A stretch of 64,000 bases of DNA from Bacillota bacterium (GTDB lineage: Bacteria > Bacillota > Clostridia > Lachnospirales > Lachnospiraceae): NCBI GenBank assembly GCA_023391695.1, contig JAEWAK010000036.1, forward strand, positions 48,221 to 112,220. The letters are read 5' to 3'. Position 1 is the stretch's first letter. Each line of letters starts with the position of its first letter. A program made the translations under genes and the position numbers. The notes below the pieces were generated by a model that saw only the letters and a program-made list of their open reading frames with translations, did no database searches and was not told the origin of the DNA. Shown piece after piece: positions 42,922 to 53,007 of this stretch.

Positions 42922-45492
42922 TTAACTTCTGCCGCAGCAATATTTATATTTCTTGCCGCTTCCGCATGGGCAGGGATCATTCGGCTGAATCTTTTTGCCA
43001 ACACGTCTTACCGGTCCCTGCTGTACCGAATCGTCTTTATTGGTACCGGTTACCTTGGCAACTTGTTCCCTTTCCACATTCTGTTCAATGCGGACATGCA
43101 TTAATGCCTTAACGGTATCTTCCCGGATGGCATCCGTCATTTCGTCAAACATTTCAAAGCCCATGAATTTAAATTCTACTAAAGGATCCCTCTGTCCGTA
43201 AGCCTGAAGGCCAATGCCCTGGCGTAATTGGTCCATATCGTCAATGTGATCCATCCACTTCCTGTCGATTACCTTTAATAAAATTACACGCTCGATTTCC
43301 CTAAGATGCTCTTTCTCCGGGAATTCCGCTTCTTTTGCTTCATAGAGACTTACTGCATCCTCTTTTAACTTCTGGATCAGAGCGTTTTTCTTTGTATATT
43401 TTAAATCGGAAGGATCCTGGGTAACCGGTTCAAGTGGAATAAGCGGCAGCAGTAAATTATTTAACTCGTTCAGATCCCATTCTTCCGGCAGCTGGTCATC
43501 ACTGATACAGGTATTTACACAGTCTTCCACCGTATCGGTTATCATCTTAAAGATGGAATCCCTCATGCTTTCCCCATCCAGTACTTTTCTTCTTTCCGTA
43601 TAAATAATTTCTCTCTGGTCATTATTAACCTGGTCATATTCCAGCAGGTTCTTTCTGATACCAAAGTTATTATTTTCAATCCTCGTCTGGGCCTTTTCAA
43701 TGGCACTGCTTAACATTTTATGCTCAATCTGCTCACCGTCCGGCAGGCCTAAGGAATTAAACATGCCCATTAACCGTTCGGAACCGAATAAGCGCATCAG
43801 ATCATCTTCCAGGGAAATAAAGAAACGGGATTCACCCGGATCACCCTGACGGCCTGCACGGCCTCTTAACTGATTATCAATACGTCTGGATTCATGGCGT
43901 TCCGTACCAATAATCTTAAGGCCACCGGCCTCCACTACACCTTCCCCTAATTTAATATCGGTACCACGTCCGGCCATATTGGTTGCAATGGTAACGGCAC
44001 CGGGCTGTCCTGCATCTGCAATGATTTCAGCTTCCAGCTCATGGAACTTGGCATTTAAGACTTTATGGGGAATATTCTTTTTCTTTAATAATTCACTGAT
44101 TTCCTCGGAAGCTTCAATGGTAATGGTACCCACCAGTACCGGCTGGCCTTTTTTGTGGGATTCAATTATTTCATTAATAACCGCAATCAGTTTCTCACGT
44201 TTTGTTTTATATACGGCATCCTGCCTGTCAATACGTGCTACCAAAACATTGGTCGGAACTTCAATAACGTCCATTCCGTATATATCCCTGAACTCCTTTT
44301 CTTCTGTTAAGGCAGTACCTGTCATACCGCTCTTCTTTTCATACTTATTAAAGAAGTTCTGGAAAGTGATAGTTGCCAGAGTCTTGCTTTCCCTCTTAAC
44401 CTTTACTTTTTCCTTGGCTTCAATTGCCTGATGGAGACCGTCGGAATAACGTCTTCCCGGCATGATACGGCCGGTAAATTCATCAACGATTAATACTTCA
44501 TCATCCTTGACAACATAATCCTTATCACGGAACATTAAATTATGGGCACGCAGTGCCAATATGATATTATGCTGGATTTCCAGGTGCTCCGGATCTGCAA
44601 GGTTTTCGATCTTGAAGAAGTTTTCGACTTTTGCCACACCTTCCGCAGTCAGGTTGACATTCTTATCTTTCTCATTGACTATAAAGTCGCCTTCTTCTTC
44701 GATTTCTTCCTTCATTATAGCAGCCATTTTGGTAAGCTCCGCACTTTCTTTACCGCGGGTCAGCTGCCTTGCAAGTATGTCGCAGGCTTCGTATAACCTG
44801 GTAGACTTTCCGCTCTGTCCGGAAATAATAAGAGGAGTTCTGGCTTCATCAATCAATACGGAGTCAACTTCATCAATGATTGCATAATGAAGGCCTCTTT
44901 GTACCAGCTGTTCTTTATAGATAACCATGTTATCTCTTAAATAATCAAAACCCAATTCATTATTGGTTGCATAGGTTATATCACAGGCATATGCTTCCCT
45001 TCTCTCGTCGTTATCCATACTGTTTAAGATAACGCCTACCTTAAGGCCTAAAAATTCATGTATCTGACCCATCCACTCGGCATCACGCTTTGCCAGGTAA
45101 TCATTAACGGTAACGATGTGTACACCTTTGCCTTCCAGTGCATTTAAGTAAGCCGGCAGAGTGGAAACCAGAGTCTTACCTTCACCGGTTTTCATTTCTG
45201 AAATTCTGCCCTGATGCAGTATGACACCACCCATCAGCTGAACACGGAAATGCCGGATCCCTAAAACTCTCTTTGCTGCTTCTCTTACTACCGCATAGGC
45301 TTCCACCAGTATGTCGTCTAAGGTTTCGCCGTTTTTAAGTCTATTTTTAAATTCTATAGTTTTATTTCTCAACTCTGCATCGGAAAGATTGACCATAGTA
45401 GGTTCAAGTGCTTCAATTTGATCTACGATCGGTATAATTATTTTTAATTCTCTTTCACTGTGTGTACCAAATATCTTAGTTATAAAGCCCAT
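42922..45492 (-). CDS. secA: Protein translocase ATPase SecA
   Basis: 856 residues. The motor that drives preproteins through SecYEG. Walker A is MKTGEGKTLVSTLP, the DEAD-like motif is IDEVDSVLIDEARTPLI, the second helicase domain has TNMAGRGTDIKLGEGV, and the C-terminus is the zinc-binding SEC-C motif DPCPCGSGKKYKYCCG. The ATG follows AGGAG. It is followed directly by prfB, a common Firmicute order. Confidence 0.97.
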   Translation of the reverse strand: MGFITKIFGTHSERELKIIIPIVDQIEALEPTMVNLSDAELRNKTIEFKNRLKNGETLDDILVEAYAVVREAAKRVLGIRHFRVQLMGGVILHQGRISEMKTGEGKTLVSTLPAYLNALEGKGVHIVTVNDYLAKRDAEWMGQIHEFLGLKVGVILNSMDNDERREAYACDITYATNNELGFDYLRDNMVIYKEQLVQRGLHYAIIDEVDSVLIDEARTPLIISGQSGKSTRLYEACDILARQLTRGKESAELTKMAAIMKEEIEEEGDFIVNEKDKNVNLTAEGVAKVENFFKIENLADPEHLEIQHNIILALRAHNLMFRDKDYVVKDDEVLIVDEFTGRIMPGRRYSDGLHQAIEAKEKVKVKRESKTLATITFQNFFNKYEKKSGMTGTALTEEKEFRDIYGMDVIEVPTNVLVARIDRQDAVYKTKREKLIAVINEIIESHKKGQPVLVGTITIEASEEISELLKKKNIPHKVLNAKFHELEAEIIADAGQPGAVTIATNMAGRGTDIKLGEGVVEAGGLKIIGTERHESRRIDNQLRGRAGRQGDPGESRFFISLEDDLMRLFGSERLMGMFNSLGLPDGEQIEHKMLSSAIEKAQTRIENNNFGIRKNLLEYDQVNNDQREIIYTERRKVLDGESMRDSIFKMITDTVEDCVNTCISDDQLPEEWDLNELNNLLLPLIPLEPVTQDPSDLKYTKKNALIQKLKEDAVSLYEAKEAEFPEKEHLREIERVILLKVIDRKWMDHIDDMDQLRQGIGLQAYGQRDPLVEFKFMGFEMFDEMTDAIREDTVKALMHVRIEQNVEREQVAKVTGTNKDDSVQQGPVRRVGKKIQPNDPCPCGSGKKYKYCCGRS

Positions 45493-45639
45493 ATTTATTT
45501 CACTCCTGTACTATTCTTATTCATTCAGTAAATGATAAAAACTTCCCACTTTTAACTTTTTATTAACAGTTCAACTCATATTGTATCATTTACGCAGACA
45601 CTATTCAATACTTTTCGTAAAGTATATCCTGTAAATCCG

Positions 45640-45870
45640 GGCAAATTGCCAAAATCCGGAACCCACTTATCCGGTATCCGCTTGAAACGAATACCTTATA
45701 TGAACAAAGCGTGTCTGGCTTTCCAGACACTGACGCTGGCGTGTTATCACTTCAGTGATAATTTTCCGCCGGCTCGTCATGCGTATCTTCCCGGAGGGCC
45801 TTTTTTCGATAGGACTCAATTTCCTATCTCGGGGCACCTTATTATCTCATAGGATACAATTGCCTATAAG
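45640..45870. repeat. Hairpin-rich intergenic repeats between hpf and secA
   Basis: GTGTCTGG-cttt-CCAGACAC (about 45709-45730), TTATCACT-tc-AGTGATAA (about 45744-45762), CGATAGGA...TCCTATC (about 45808-45827) and TTATCTcATAGG...CCTATaAGATAA (45842-45873) follow each other. The third and fourth resemble the first and third hairpins of the element at 49958-50052. Confidence 0.55.
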
Positions 45871-45880
45871 ATAAAGAAAA

Positions 45881-45899
45881 GGGGGCTGTCACAGCCCCC
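45881..45899 (-). terminator. Terminator after hpf
   Basis: Stem GGGGGCTG-TCA-CAGCCCCC, followed on the minus strand by TTTTCTTT. Confidence 0.88.
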
Positions 45900-45967
45900 C
45901 TAAAACAATAAAATCCACATATTATGTTTATCCTATTGTCATAATTAACGACACCATTACTTCCGGT

Positions 45968-46495
45968 TTAATATTCCGGCTCAATCAAACCATAGGTATT
46001 ACCCTTTCGTTTATATACTACATTCACTTCATCTGTTTCTGCATTGCGGTACACGAAGAAGTTATGTCCTAATAATTCCATCTGCACACAAGCTTCTTCC
46101 GGATCCATCGGTTTTATGGCAAATTTCTTGGTCCTGATAATCCTAATAGTATCATCTTCCTGATAATCATCGTCTACAAAAGCCTGGTTCAAATTGGCTG
46201 CAGCTTGTTTTTGCTGTATTAATTTATTTTTATATTTTCTTAATTGACGTTCAATTATTTCTTCAACTAAATCAATGGATACGTACATGTCATTGCTGGT
46301 TTGTTCCGCACGCACCAAGCTGCCTTTCATTGGAATTGTTACTTCTATTTTCTGCCTTTCTTTTTCTACACTCATTGTTACATGGACTTCAGTATCAGGA
46401 GTAAAATATCTCTCAAGTTTTCCTATCTTTTCGTAAACAGCCGTCTTAAGCCCCTCTGTTACTTCAATATTTTTACCGCTAATAATATAACGCAT
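45968..46495 (-). CDS. hpf: Long-form ribosome hibernation promoting factor
   Basis: 176 residues. The N-terminal HPF/RaiA domain (YIISGKNIEVTEGLKTAVYEK) and the C-terminal dimerisation domain (VRTKKFAIKPMDPEEACVQM region, read here as IRTKKFAIKPMDPEEA) are both present, so it should form 100S ribosome dimers in stationary phase. The ATG at 46495 is preceded by AAGGAG; the open frame nine bases up would start with TTG. Confidence 0.95.
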   Translation of the reverse strand: MRYIISGKNIEVTEGLKTAVYEKIGKLERYFTPDTEVHVTMSVEKERQKIEVTIPMKGSLVRAEQTSNDMYVSIDLVEEIIERQLRKYKNKLIQQKQAAANLNQAFVDDDYQEDDTIRIIRTKKFAIKPMDPEEACVQMELLGHNFFVYRNAETDEVNVVYKRKGNTYGLIEPEY

Positions 46496-47080
46496 AATAA
46501 TCAACTCCTTTTAACTTTCTTGTATAACTTTGTATCCACATTATATCACAAAGTGCCAAAAGTGACAAGCTATTTCCGGGTCTGTGTCATCCCGTATTAT
46601 TCATTTATTCTTAATACTACAAATTTACCTATAATTATTTATAATCATGATATAAATCGCAATTTTATATCTCCTTATCACTAATTGTACAACATATTTC
46701 TGATTTATTTGACAATAGTAATTGTTACTGCCTGCCCGCCTCTTCATTCTGCATTCTTTATTTTTATCATTACTTACAAAACAAATATTCGCGCTTGACA
46801 GCTGTTTTTCATTCGACAATAGTGGTTATTAATTGTGGATAATGTGGATAACTCAGTGCATAACTTCTTTTTCGTAGAGAATCAGCCATTTATTGTGTGG
46901 ATAACTTTTGGATAAATGTACAGGAACAATGGTTCATTTCACAGCCTCCAGAAGCATATACTGTTATTTTGTGCAGTTTGTATACACTATAATTTGTCAA
47001 GTATTTAATTTCTAAATTATATCTTTCTCCCCAAAAAATACGTTGTGATAAAATTCATACAATTTTCAAAACATTTACCT
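46496..47080. other. Upstream region of hpf, nothing firmly recognised
   Basis: AT-rich. Short repeats GACAATAGTrrTT occur near 46711 and 46815. Promoters of hpf must lie here, but no hexamer pair stands out. Confidence 0.4.
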
Positions 47081-47194
47081 GCGTTTCATACGAAAGAAAC
47101 AGAATTATGTTCCTATCGTACGATACACGCGGTAAATGGCAGTCACCCAAAGGGTCCGTTCTCGAACAGACTCCCGTTTCCCGAGTACATAAAA

Positions 47195-47240
47195 AGAATG
47201 CTGATTGTGCAATATTTATATTGTGCATAATCAGCATTCT
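47195..47240 (-). terminator. Terminator after the NlpC/P60 gene
   Basis: A 21-bp stem (AGAATGCTGATTGTGCAATA and its near-complement) with a four-base loop, then TTTTTAT on the minus strand. Confidence 0.85.
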
Positions 47241-47289
47241 CTCTATTTTATCTTTGCTTTATTTATTTCACTTATCATCGTTATTATCT

Positions 47290-48597
47290 CTAATTTAAAA
47301 CTCTTCTCGCTTTGTAAGGAGTACGGTAATTGTAATTTGACACCTTAATACCCTCCCTTACATTGCTTGCATGTACTACCTTACCGCCGCCGATATATAA
47401 AGCGACATGGCTGACATTTCCGCTGCTGTTAGAATAAAAGATCAAATCCCCTGCCTGGAGATTGCTAAAACTTACTTCACTGCCTGCAGATTGGGACTGG
47501 GAACCGGAAGTTCTTGCAATACTGTATCCAAAATGAGAATATATGGATTGTACAAAACCGGAACAATCTGCTCCGCCGGTTAAACTGGTTCCGCCATAAA
47601 CATATGGGTTACCCACAAAGTTAAGTGCATAATTGGCAATTTCACTGCCTGAGGAAGAACCGCCTGAACTACTGTTGCCTGAATTGCTGCTGCCTGAATT
47701 GTTGCTTGAGGAAGAGGAAGAATTATTCCTGGACTCTTCGGCATTTTCTGCTGCTCTTTCTGCATCTGCTTTTTGCTGGGCTTCTCTTTGCCTCTGTTCT
47801 TCCTGTTGTTTTGCCAATGCTTCCAAACGTTCTGCTTCTGCCTTCTTGGCTGCTTCTTCCGCTTCTAATCTTTCCTGTTCTTCTTCAATGGAAATGGCAT
47901 ATTCAAATTCAACACCGATATCCACAAAATCTTTGGATACGAAACCAGTTTCCTTATTACCGTTTTCATCTTCATCTATCATGATTTCAACCCATTGATC
48001 ATATTCGTGTGTTATGTAAAATTCTTCACCCAGAGGAATCATGGTTACGATTTCCGTATCCGTTCCCTGGCCTGCCCTTACAAATAAGGTCTCTGTAGTA
48101 ACCGTTGCATATTTGGTTGCATATTTATCAATGAGCTTTTCTGCTTCTTCACCGATTGCCAGAAATTCTGATTTAATATAACCGTCTACCTTACCGGATT
48201 TAATCTTCACCCAGTCACCTTCGGTTTCAAGGATGTCGGTTGCACAGCCTTTATACAGCTTACCGAGAATCTCGCTGTCCGTATTGGGCTTGCTCCTTAT
48301 ATTAACATAATCATTAGCAATGGAAATGCCAAGGTTTGCATAGGGTGATTCCACTTTCGTTACCCCGCTGGTACTCAGTTCGGTTGTTTCCTGCTTTGAT
48401 AACGATTCCAGCAGCTTCTCTGCATCTCCTGTTTTTTCTTCCGGTGTAGCAATATAATAATTATCCAATACAGGAGTAATACCTGCAATAGCTTTATCCG
48501 ATGTACTAGTTGCCGCTTTCACTGTAACACCGTAACTTAAAGAAAGCAGCAATGCTGTGGCACATAAGGATGCTTTAACAGCGATACCTTTTATCAT
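47290..48597 (-). CDS. Secreted NlpC/P60 endopeptidase with SH3b domains
   Basis: 435 residues. Signal peptide MIKGIAVKASLCATALLLSL (cleavage near VKA), two SH3b-type wall-binding domains around residues 70-150 (DYVNIRSKPNTDSEILGKLY) and 160-225 (ETLFVRAGQGTDTEIVTMI), a charged Glu/Ala/Gln coiled coil about residues 230-285, a Ser/Asn/Gly linker, and a C-terminal NlpC/P60 domain. The catalytic cysteine is in GGADCSGFVQSIY and the histidine in NVSHVALYIGGGKVVH. It likely cuts peptidoglycan stem peptides during division or growth. Confidence 0.93.
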   Translation of the reverse strand: MIKGIAVKASLCATALLLSLSYGVTVKAATSTSDKAIAGITPVLDNYYIATPEEKTGDAEKLLESLSKQETTELSTSGVTKVESPYANLGISIANDYVNIRSKPNTDSEILGKLYKGCATDILETEGDWVKIKSGKVDGYIKSEFLAIGEEAEKLIDKYATKYATVTTETLFVRAGQGTDTEIVTMIPLGEEFYITHEYDQWVEIMIDEDENGNKETGFVSKDFVDIGVEFEYAISIEEEQERLEAEEAAKKAEAERLEALAKQQEEQRQREAQQKADAERAAENAEESRNNSSSSSSNNSGSSNSGNSSSGGSSSGSEIANYALNFVGNPYVYGGTSLTGGADCSGFVQSIYSHFGYSIARTSGSQSQSAGSEVSFSNLQAGDLIFYSNSSGNVSHVALYIGGGKVVHASNVREGIKVSNYNYRTPYKARRVLN

Positions 48598-48827
48598 TTG
48601 ATAAGTGACCTCCTTGCAATTTCACATGAATGTAACAATCCATTCATAATAAGCCGTCATTTGTTTCGTTTTCCGATTAAATGTTACAAATTTATTAAAT
48701 ACACTGAGGCCATTATATCAAATCATTCTACTCCTGTCAACCGAAATATGGCAAAAATACTTATTTTCTTTATTTATTTTCACTAAATCTGACGCGGATT
48801 TTCTACATTTTCATGCAATTTCATTAA

Positions 48828-49751
48828 TTATAAAGTATTTAAGTACTTTTCTACTCCTGTAATGGAAATTGCCCCGTCGGAAGCGGCTGTAATTATCTGT
48901 CTTAATTCCTTTGTACGGACATCTCCTGCTGCAAATACCCCCGGAATATTGGTTTCACAATTTTCACCGGACACGATGTAACCCCCCGCATCCGTCTTAA
49001 GAACCGTTTTATACACATCTGAATTCGGTATGTTTCCCACTGCGATAAAGACTCCGTCCACGGGAAGCTCCCTGCTGTCTTTTGCATTCACATTCTTTAT
49101 GACTATTTTCTCTACCTGCTGGCTGCCTATAATTTCCTCCACCACACTGTCCCATATAATCTCCACATTTTCCAGGGACATTAATTTATTGATATAGGTC
49201 CTTGCCGCCCTGAATTCATTCCTGCGGTGTATTACATAGACTTTTTTACAAAGCCTGGCTAAAAAGATGGCATCTTCCACTGCCACATCCCCGCCGCCCA
49301 CAACAGCGGTAACTTTATTCCGGAAGAAAGCCCCGTCACAGGTTGCACAATAAGATACACCCATACCGGCCAGTTTCTCTTCCCCCTCCACTTTTAGCTT
49401 GCGGGGATTGGCGCCTGTTGCAATAATGGCGGTTTTACTCCGGTATATGGTCCCGTCATCCAGGGTAATTACCTTAATGCCGTTCTCAACCGTAAAACTT
49501 ACCACTTCCCCGGTAATAAACTTCATACCCATGCTGTCACAATGCTCCCTGAATTTTGTGCTTAATTCAAAGCCGCTTATATTTGGTATGCCGGGATAGT
49601 TATCCACTTCGTAGGTATTGATGATCTGCCCACCGCTTAAGGGTGCCTTTTCAATAATAATGGTATCCAGTTCCGCTCTTCCTGCATACAGTGCGGCTGC
49701 CAGACCAGCCGGGCCGGAACCTATTATAATTACTTCATAAGTTTTATCCAT
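48828..49751 (-). CDS. trxB: Thioredoxin reductase
   Basis: 307 residues. FAD motif IIGSGPAGLAAALYAGRA, redox pair in SYCATCDGAFF, NAD(P)-binding GGGDVAVEDAIFLARLC and C-terminal FAAGDVRTKELRQI are all visible. It keeps thioredoxin reduced. No thioredoxin gene is adjacent; it is transcribed alone. Confidence 0.95.
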   Translation of the reverse strand: MDKTYEVIIIGSGPAGLAAALYAGRAELDTIIIEKAPLSGGQIINTYEVDNYPGIPNISGFELSTKFREHCDSMGMKFITGEVVSFTVENGIKVITLDDGTIYRSKTAIIATGANPRKLKVEGEEKLAGMGVSYCATCDGAFFRNKVTAVVGGGDVAVEDAIFLARLCKKVYVIHRRNEFRAARTYINKLMSLENVEIIWDSVVEEIIGSQQVEKIVIKNVNAKDSRELPVDGVFIAVGNIPNSDVYKTVLKTDAGGYIVSGENCETNIPGVFAAGDVRTKELRQIITAASDGAISITGVEKYLNTL

Positions 49752-49867
49752 ACTCTATATTCCTCCAATCCTTTATTCCTATTAATTGTATCCTTTTTAA
49801 CCATCCTATGTTATAATGGCTACGGGATCTATAATGATCCGTGTAAATAATCATTCATTGACCGGAT

Positions 49868-49957
49868 ATTATTATAGTAACAAATCAATTCCCATAATCG
49901 GGTGTACGGCGGTAAAAACACCGCCTTATGAGAAGTTCGAAAACCACATCCGATAAG
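49868..49957 (+). repeat. Decayed copy of the three-hairpin repeat
   Basis: CGGGTGTACGGCGGTAAAAA, then CACCGCC, then AGAAGTT and CCGATAAG keep the order of the intact copy that follows at 49958. The middle hairpin (GGCGG with CCGCC) is intact while the first and third are eroded. Confidence 0.6.
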
Positions 49958-50052
49958 TTATACGATAGGAACAAAAGACATATTCCTATCGTCGGATGTA
50001 CGGCGCAAAAGCAGCGCCTTTTATCAGAAGTTAAAAAGCAACTTCTGATAAG
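49958..50052 (+). repeat. Three-hairpin structured repeat, intact copy
   Basis: Hairpin 1 is ACGATAGGAA.../TTCCTATCGT (49962-49992), hairpin 2 GGCGC/GCGCC (50002-50018), hairpin 3 TTATCAGAAGTT/AACTTCTGATAA (50021-50051). Between them CGGATGTA is conserved. It aligns over its whole length with the reverse complement of 53008-53103, with compensating changes in all three stems. Confidence 0.8.
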
Positions 50053-50210
50053 GTATATTATAACACATTATATTAAAGAATAAAATTCCTATTCGTCCAT
50101 ACAGCAGGACAAACGCCAGAATCAGAAATATATACGAAACGTCTGCCTGTTTAATCCTGTGATCGTATCAATCTGTCCGGCGGATGGGTAAGGCAAGGGG
50201 GAATCTGCAT

Positions 50211-50387
50211 ATGGATATTGCAATGGCATCCATTTTACAAAGCCAGTCTCAGATTATTACAAATGTTAATACGGCAGTACTTAGCATGAATCTTGATACG
50301 GTCGATATGTTGGGCGACAGCCTTATTAAAATGATGGAACAGTCCGTCAATCCTGGCTTAGGCCAGAACATAGATATTAAATTATGA
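50211..50387 (+). CDS. yjfB: YjfB-family putative motility protein
   Basis: 58 residues (MDIAMASILQSQSQIITNVN...), the size and pattern of the YjfB family of small proteins linked to motility genes. The ATG at 50211 follows AAGGGGG by nine bases; the frame is open slightly further up. The function is not known. Confidence 0.8.
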   Translation: MDIAMASILQSQSQIITNVNTAVLSMNLDTVDMLGDSLIKMMEQSVNPGLGQNIDIKL

Positions 50388-50468
50388 CCGGCCTGTCTTA
50401 AAACCTGAGACAAAATTTTAAACTGCCATCTAAATTTATACAGCTATAAAAATACAGCCTTTCAAGCG

Positions 50469-50509
50469 GTGAAACACTTCTAAGATGTTAACTTTAAGAA
50501 GTATTTCAC
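50469..50509. terminator. Bidirectional terminator between yjfB and the CPBP gene
   Basis: GTGAAACACTTCT and AGAAGTATTTCAC pair over 13 positions with one mismatch, with a 15-base loop. T-rich sequence lies on both sides. Confidence 0.65.
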
Positions 50510-50554
50510 TGTTTAAAAGACTTTCTAAAATCTTATATTCCTTTTAATGCGGTA

Positions 50555-51664
50555 TTATTTCATTACAAAGAAACGAATAATGGAATAAAAATTTTCAGCA
50601 CTTTGTTCCGGCACCTCTGGAGCAAAGAGTTCATTAACCACCATAAGGGTTACGCATATAACTATTCCGGCAATTAAGCTGGCGGTCATTAATCTGCCTG
50701 CTTTTACAGGTGTCTCATAATGGCTGCCCCGGAGGCTGATATCACCTTCCTGGGTGTAATAACTTTCCGTCTGTATTGGCATATCCGCTCCTCTGCCGCT
50801 TTTACCGGTGAAAATCCCTTTTACATGCTCCCACCTGCCGGAGTTTCTGGCTATTGTCCGGAATACTATAAATGCCAGCGCCGTCGCAATCAAGGCAGTT
50901 ATACCATAACTCCGGATAACATAACCCATATCCACGCTGTCAAGAATTCCGGAATTCATGGAATTGATCAGCTCATCCGCATTAAACTGTTCCGAGCCGT
51001 ACATGGCTTCCAATAATTGCAATAATTTCGGATATAATGCCATTACCAATACGGAGGTTCCATTAATAAAGAAATGCACAATCATGGTAGCCAGAATGGA
51101 ATCTGTGGCCTCAATCAGCAGGGCAAATACAATTCCCATTGCAAATGCATAAGAAAATTGATTTAAATTACCATGTATAATGCCAAATAAAAACCCGCTT
51201 AAGAAAATCCCCTTTAATGCATTAACTTTGCTGTATTCATTGTAAAATATCCCTCTGTATACGGCTTCCTCCAGAATACACGGTATTAACGCCACCATAA
51301 CCAGACTGAGAATAAAACCGTTATTGGATACGATGTTATTCATAAAATCTGTAGTATCGTTCTGCACATACAACATGGATATGGCATTAATCAAATTCAT
51401 AAGAGGTGAAATCAGATATGCAAAAATGATTATTAAAATTATATTCGACAATTTAATCTTATGAAACCGTATTGCTTGGGCAACCTTCACTTTCTGGGTG
51501 ATAAGATATATCAGAGAGGGAATAATAAGGATTATCTGTGACATTAAAAGCACTATAAAATAATTATCCGTATATCCCAAAATCCAGGAGTTGATATAGG
51601 ACCCCAGTATGGATATAAGAACCGTGGCCAGAAACACCCGGTTCACCGATTTTACTCTGTTCAT
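50555..51664 (-). CDS. CPBP-family intramembrane metalloprotease
   Basis: 369 residues with about eight membrane segments. The CPBP/CAAX protease motifs are LEEAVYRGIFYNEY (glutamate pair), FGIIHGNLNQF (histidine) and IVHFFINGTSV (third motif). A hydrophilic loop of about 60 residues precedes the last segment. It starts 6 bp after the methyltransferase stop, so the two share an operon. Substrates are unknown; members process peptides or prenylated proteins. Confidence 0.88.
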   Translation of the reverse strand: MNRVKSVNRVFLATVLISILGSYINSWILGYTDNYFIVLLMSQIILIIPSLIYLITQKVKVAQAIRFHKIKLSNIILIIIFAYLISPLMNLINAISMLYVQNDTTDFMNNIVSNNGFILSLVMVALIPCILEEAVYRGIFYNEYSKVNALKGIFLSGFLFGIIHGNLNQFSYAFAMGIVFALLIEATDSILATMIVHFFINGTSVLVMALYPKLLQLLEAMYGSEQFNADELINSMNSGILDSVDMGYVIRSYGITALIATALAFIVFRTIARNSGRWEHVKGIFTGKSGRGADMPIQTESYYTQEGDISLRGSHYETPVKAGRLMTASLIAGIVICVTLMVVNELFAPEVPEQSAENFYSIIRFFVMK

Positions 51665-51670
51665 TAAGCT

Positions 51671-52273
51671 TTACACCTGCTCTTCATCTATTTTCTTAAC
51701 CAATACATTCAGCCAGACTTCTTCTCCCCGTTCATTTCTTACATCCGGGCTTTTCCAGATATCAAGTAATTCAAGTTCAGAGAATCTATTAATTATTTCT
51801 TTCATTTCTTTTGATTTAAAATCATTAAAATACCGTCCGTTTCTAAAACCCGTAAATTCTCCATGGTTAAAGGACATATATAATACGCCGCCCGGCTTTA
51901 AGCATTTAATTACCTTGCCGAATATATCCTCAAACTCATCCGGCGTAGTATGTAATAAAGAAGCGCATGCCCAAATTCCGTCAAATACTTCATCAAAATC
52001 CAGTTCAGAGAATTGCATTTGAAGAACATCCTGTCCAATATGTATGGAAGCCAGTTCACATAACTCTTTTGAACCATCTACCGCAGTCACATCAAAGCCT
52101 CTCTGAATCAGGTATAAACTGTCTCTTCCCGATCCGCAGCCTAAATCCAGGATTTCTCCACCCTCCGGTAAATAACCGGTAAATTTATCCAGCATTTCTC
52201 CCATGTCCAATTCCACTGTACTTTCAAAGTATAAATTCGCATACTTATTATAATAGTCTATCGAGTCCAACAA
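51671..52273 (-). CDS. Class I SAM-dependent methyltransferase
   Basis: About 200 residues. SAM-binding motif I is GGEILDLGCGSGRDS, motif II VTAVDGSKELCELA, and WACASLLHTTPDEF follows. It resembles the tellurite/thiol methyltransferase-like group by its overall pattern, but the substrate is not predictable. The likely start is a TTG at about 52273 or 52270, six bases after AAAGGATG; the frame is open to 52294. Confidence 0.87.
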   Translation of the reverse strand: MLDSIDYYNKYANLYFESTVELDMGEMLDKFTGYLPEGGEILDLGCGSGRDSLYLIQRGFDVTAVDGSKELCELASIHIGQDVLQMQFSELDFDEVFDGIWACASLLHTTPDEFEDIFGKVIKCLKPGGVLYMSFNHGEFTGFRNGRYFNDFKSKEMKEIINRFSELELLDIWKSPDVRNERGEEVWLNVLVKKIDEEQV

Positions 52274-52561
52274 AACCCATCCTTTCAATCCCAATACGTT
52301 TACGTTACAAACCGGTATTATTATTTGCTAAAAATCCAGTTATTAATCTGCAATATTATTATTATAGCAGAGAATTCATGAAATATCCAGTAAATTACAC
52401 CGGAAGTTAATGACAGCAGTTACAGTTCAGCCTTATGGCTGAATTGTAACAAATTATGCACAGAAATTATGCCTTCCGCATAATTTCGCGCACTAACAAA
52501 AACCTGCTATACAGCTATGCTGCTGTTTCAGTGAAAGCCCCGCTCTTCCACTGAAGCAATC

Positions 52562-52939
52562 TTATAAAGAAGCAATTGCCTCAATTTCTATCATTACATC
52601 TTTGGGAAGTCTTGCAACTTCCACGCAGGACCTTGCAGGACAATCTTTAATAAAGTATTGTGAATAAACCTCATTCATTGCTGCAAAATCATTCATATTT
52701 TTGATAAATACCGTGGTTTTAACTACTTTGTCAAGACTTGTACCACTGGCTTCCAGTAATGCGGACAAACTTTTTAATACACGGTCTGCCTGTACCCTGA
52801 TATCACCTTCCACCAGGTTTCCGTCTTCCGGGTTAATCGGAATGACACCGGAAGTATAAACCATATTATTTATTTCTATTGCCTGTGAATAAGGCCCGAT
52901 GGCTGCCGGTGCTTTTGTCGTACTGATTACTTTTTTCAT
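52562..52939 (-). CDS. ridA: RidA/YjgF-family enamine/imine deaminase
   Basis: 125 residues. RidA hydrolyses reactive 2-aminoacrylate and related enamines formed by PLP enzymes. The signature near the C-terminus is DCPARSCVEVARLPKDVMIEIEAI, with the conserved arginine present. The ATG at 52939 is preferred since GGAGG is only two bases from the ATG at 52948. A repeat hairpin lies directly upstream. Confidence 0.94.
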   Translation of the reverse strand: MKKVISTTKAPAAIGPYSQAIEINNMVYTSGVIPINPEDGNLVEGDIRVQADRVLKSLSALLEASGTSLDKVVKTTVFIKNMNDFAAMNEVYSQYFIKDCPARSCVEVARLPKDVMIEIEAIASL

Positions 52940-52973
52940 GCTTTTCATAACCTCCGTTAATTATTTTCTTCCG

Positions 52974-53003
52974 ACTATAGGAACTGATTTTTGTTCCTAT
53001 AGT
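52974..53003. repeat. Extra copy of hairpin 1 of the three-hairpin repeat
   Basis: ACTATAGGAAC...GTTCCTATAGT, nearly identical to the hairpin at about 53069-53101. It lies 35 bp upstream of ridA. Confidence 0.7.
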
Positions 53004-53007
53004 ATTG

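Noticed and set aside
47083..47160. A further intact copy of the three-hairpin repeat
   Set aside because: Only the first hairpin (ACGAAAGAAAC with GTTCCTATCGT) and a trace of the CGCGG block are recognisable, so I did not list it as a copy.
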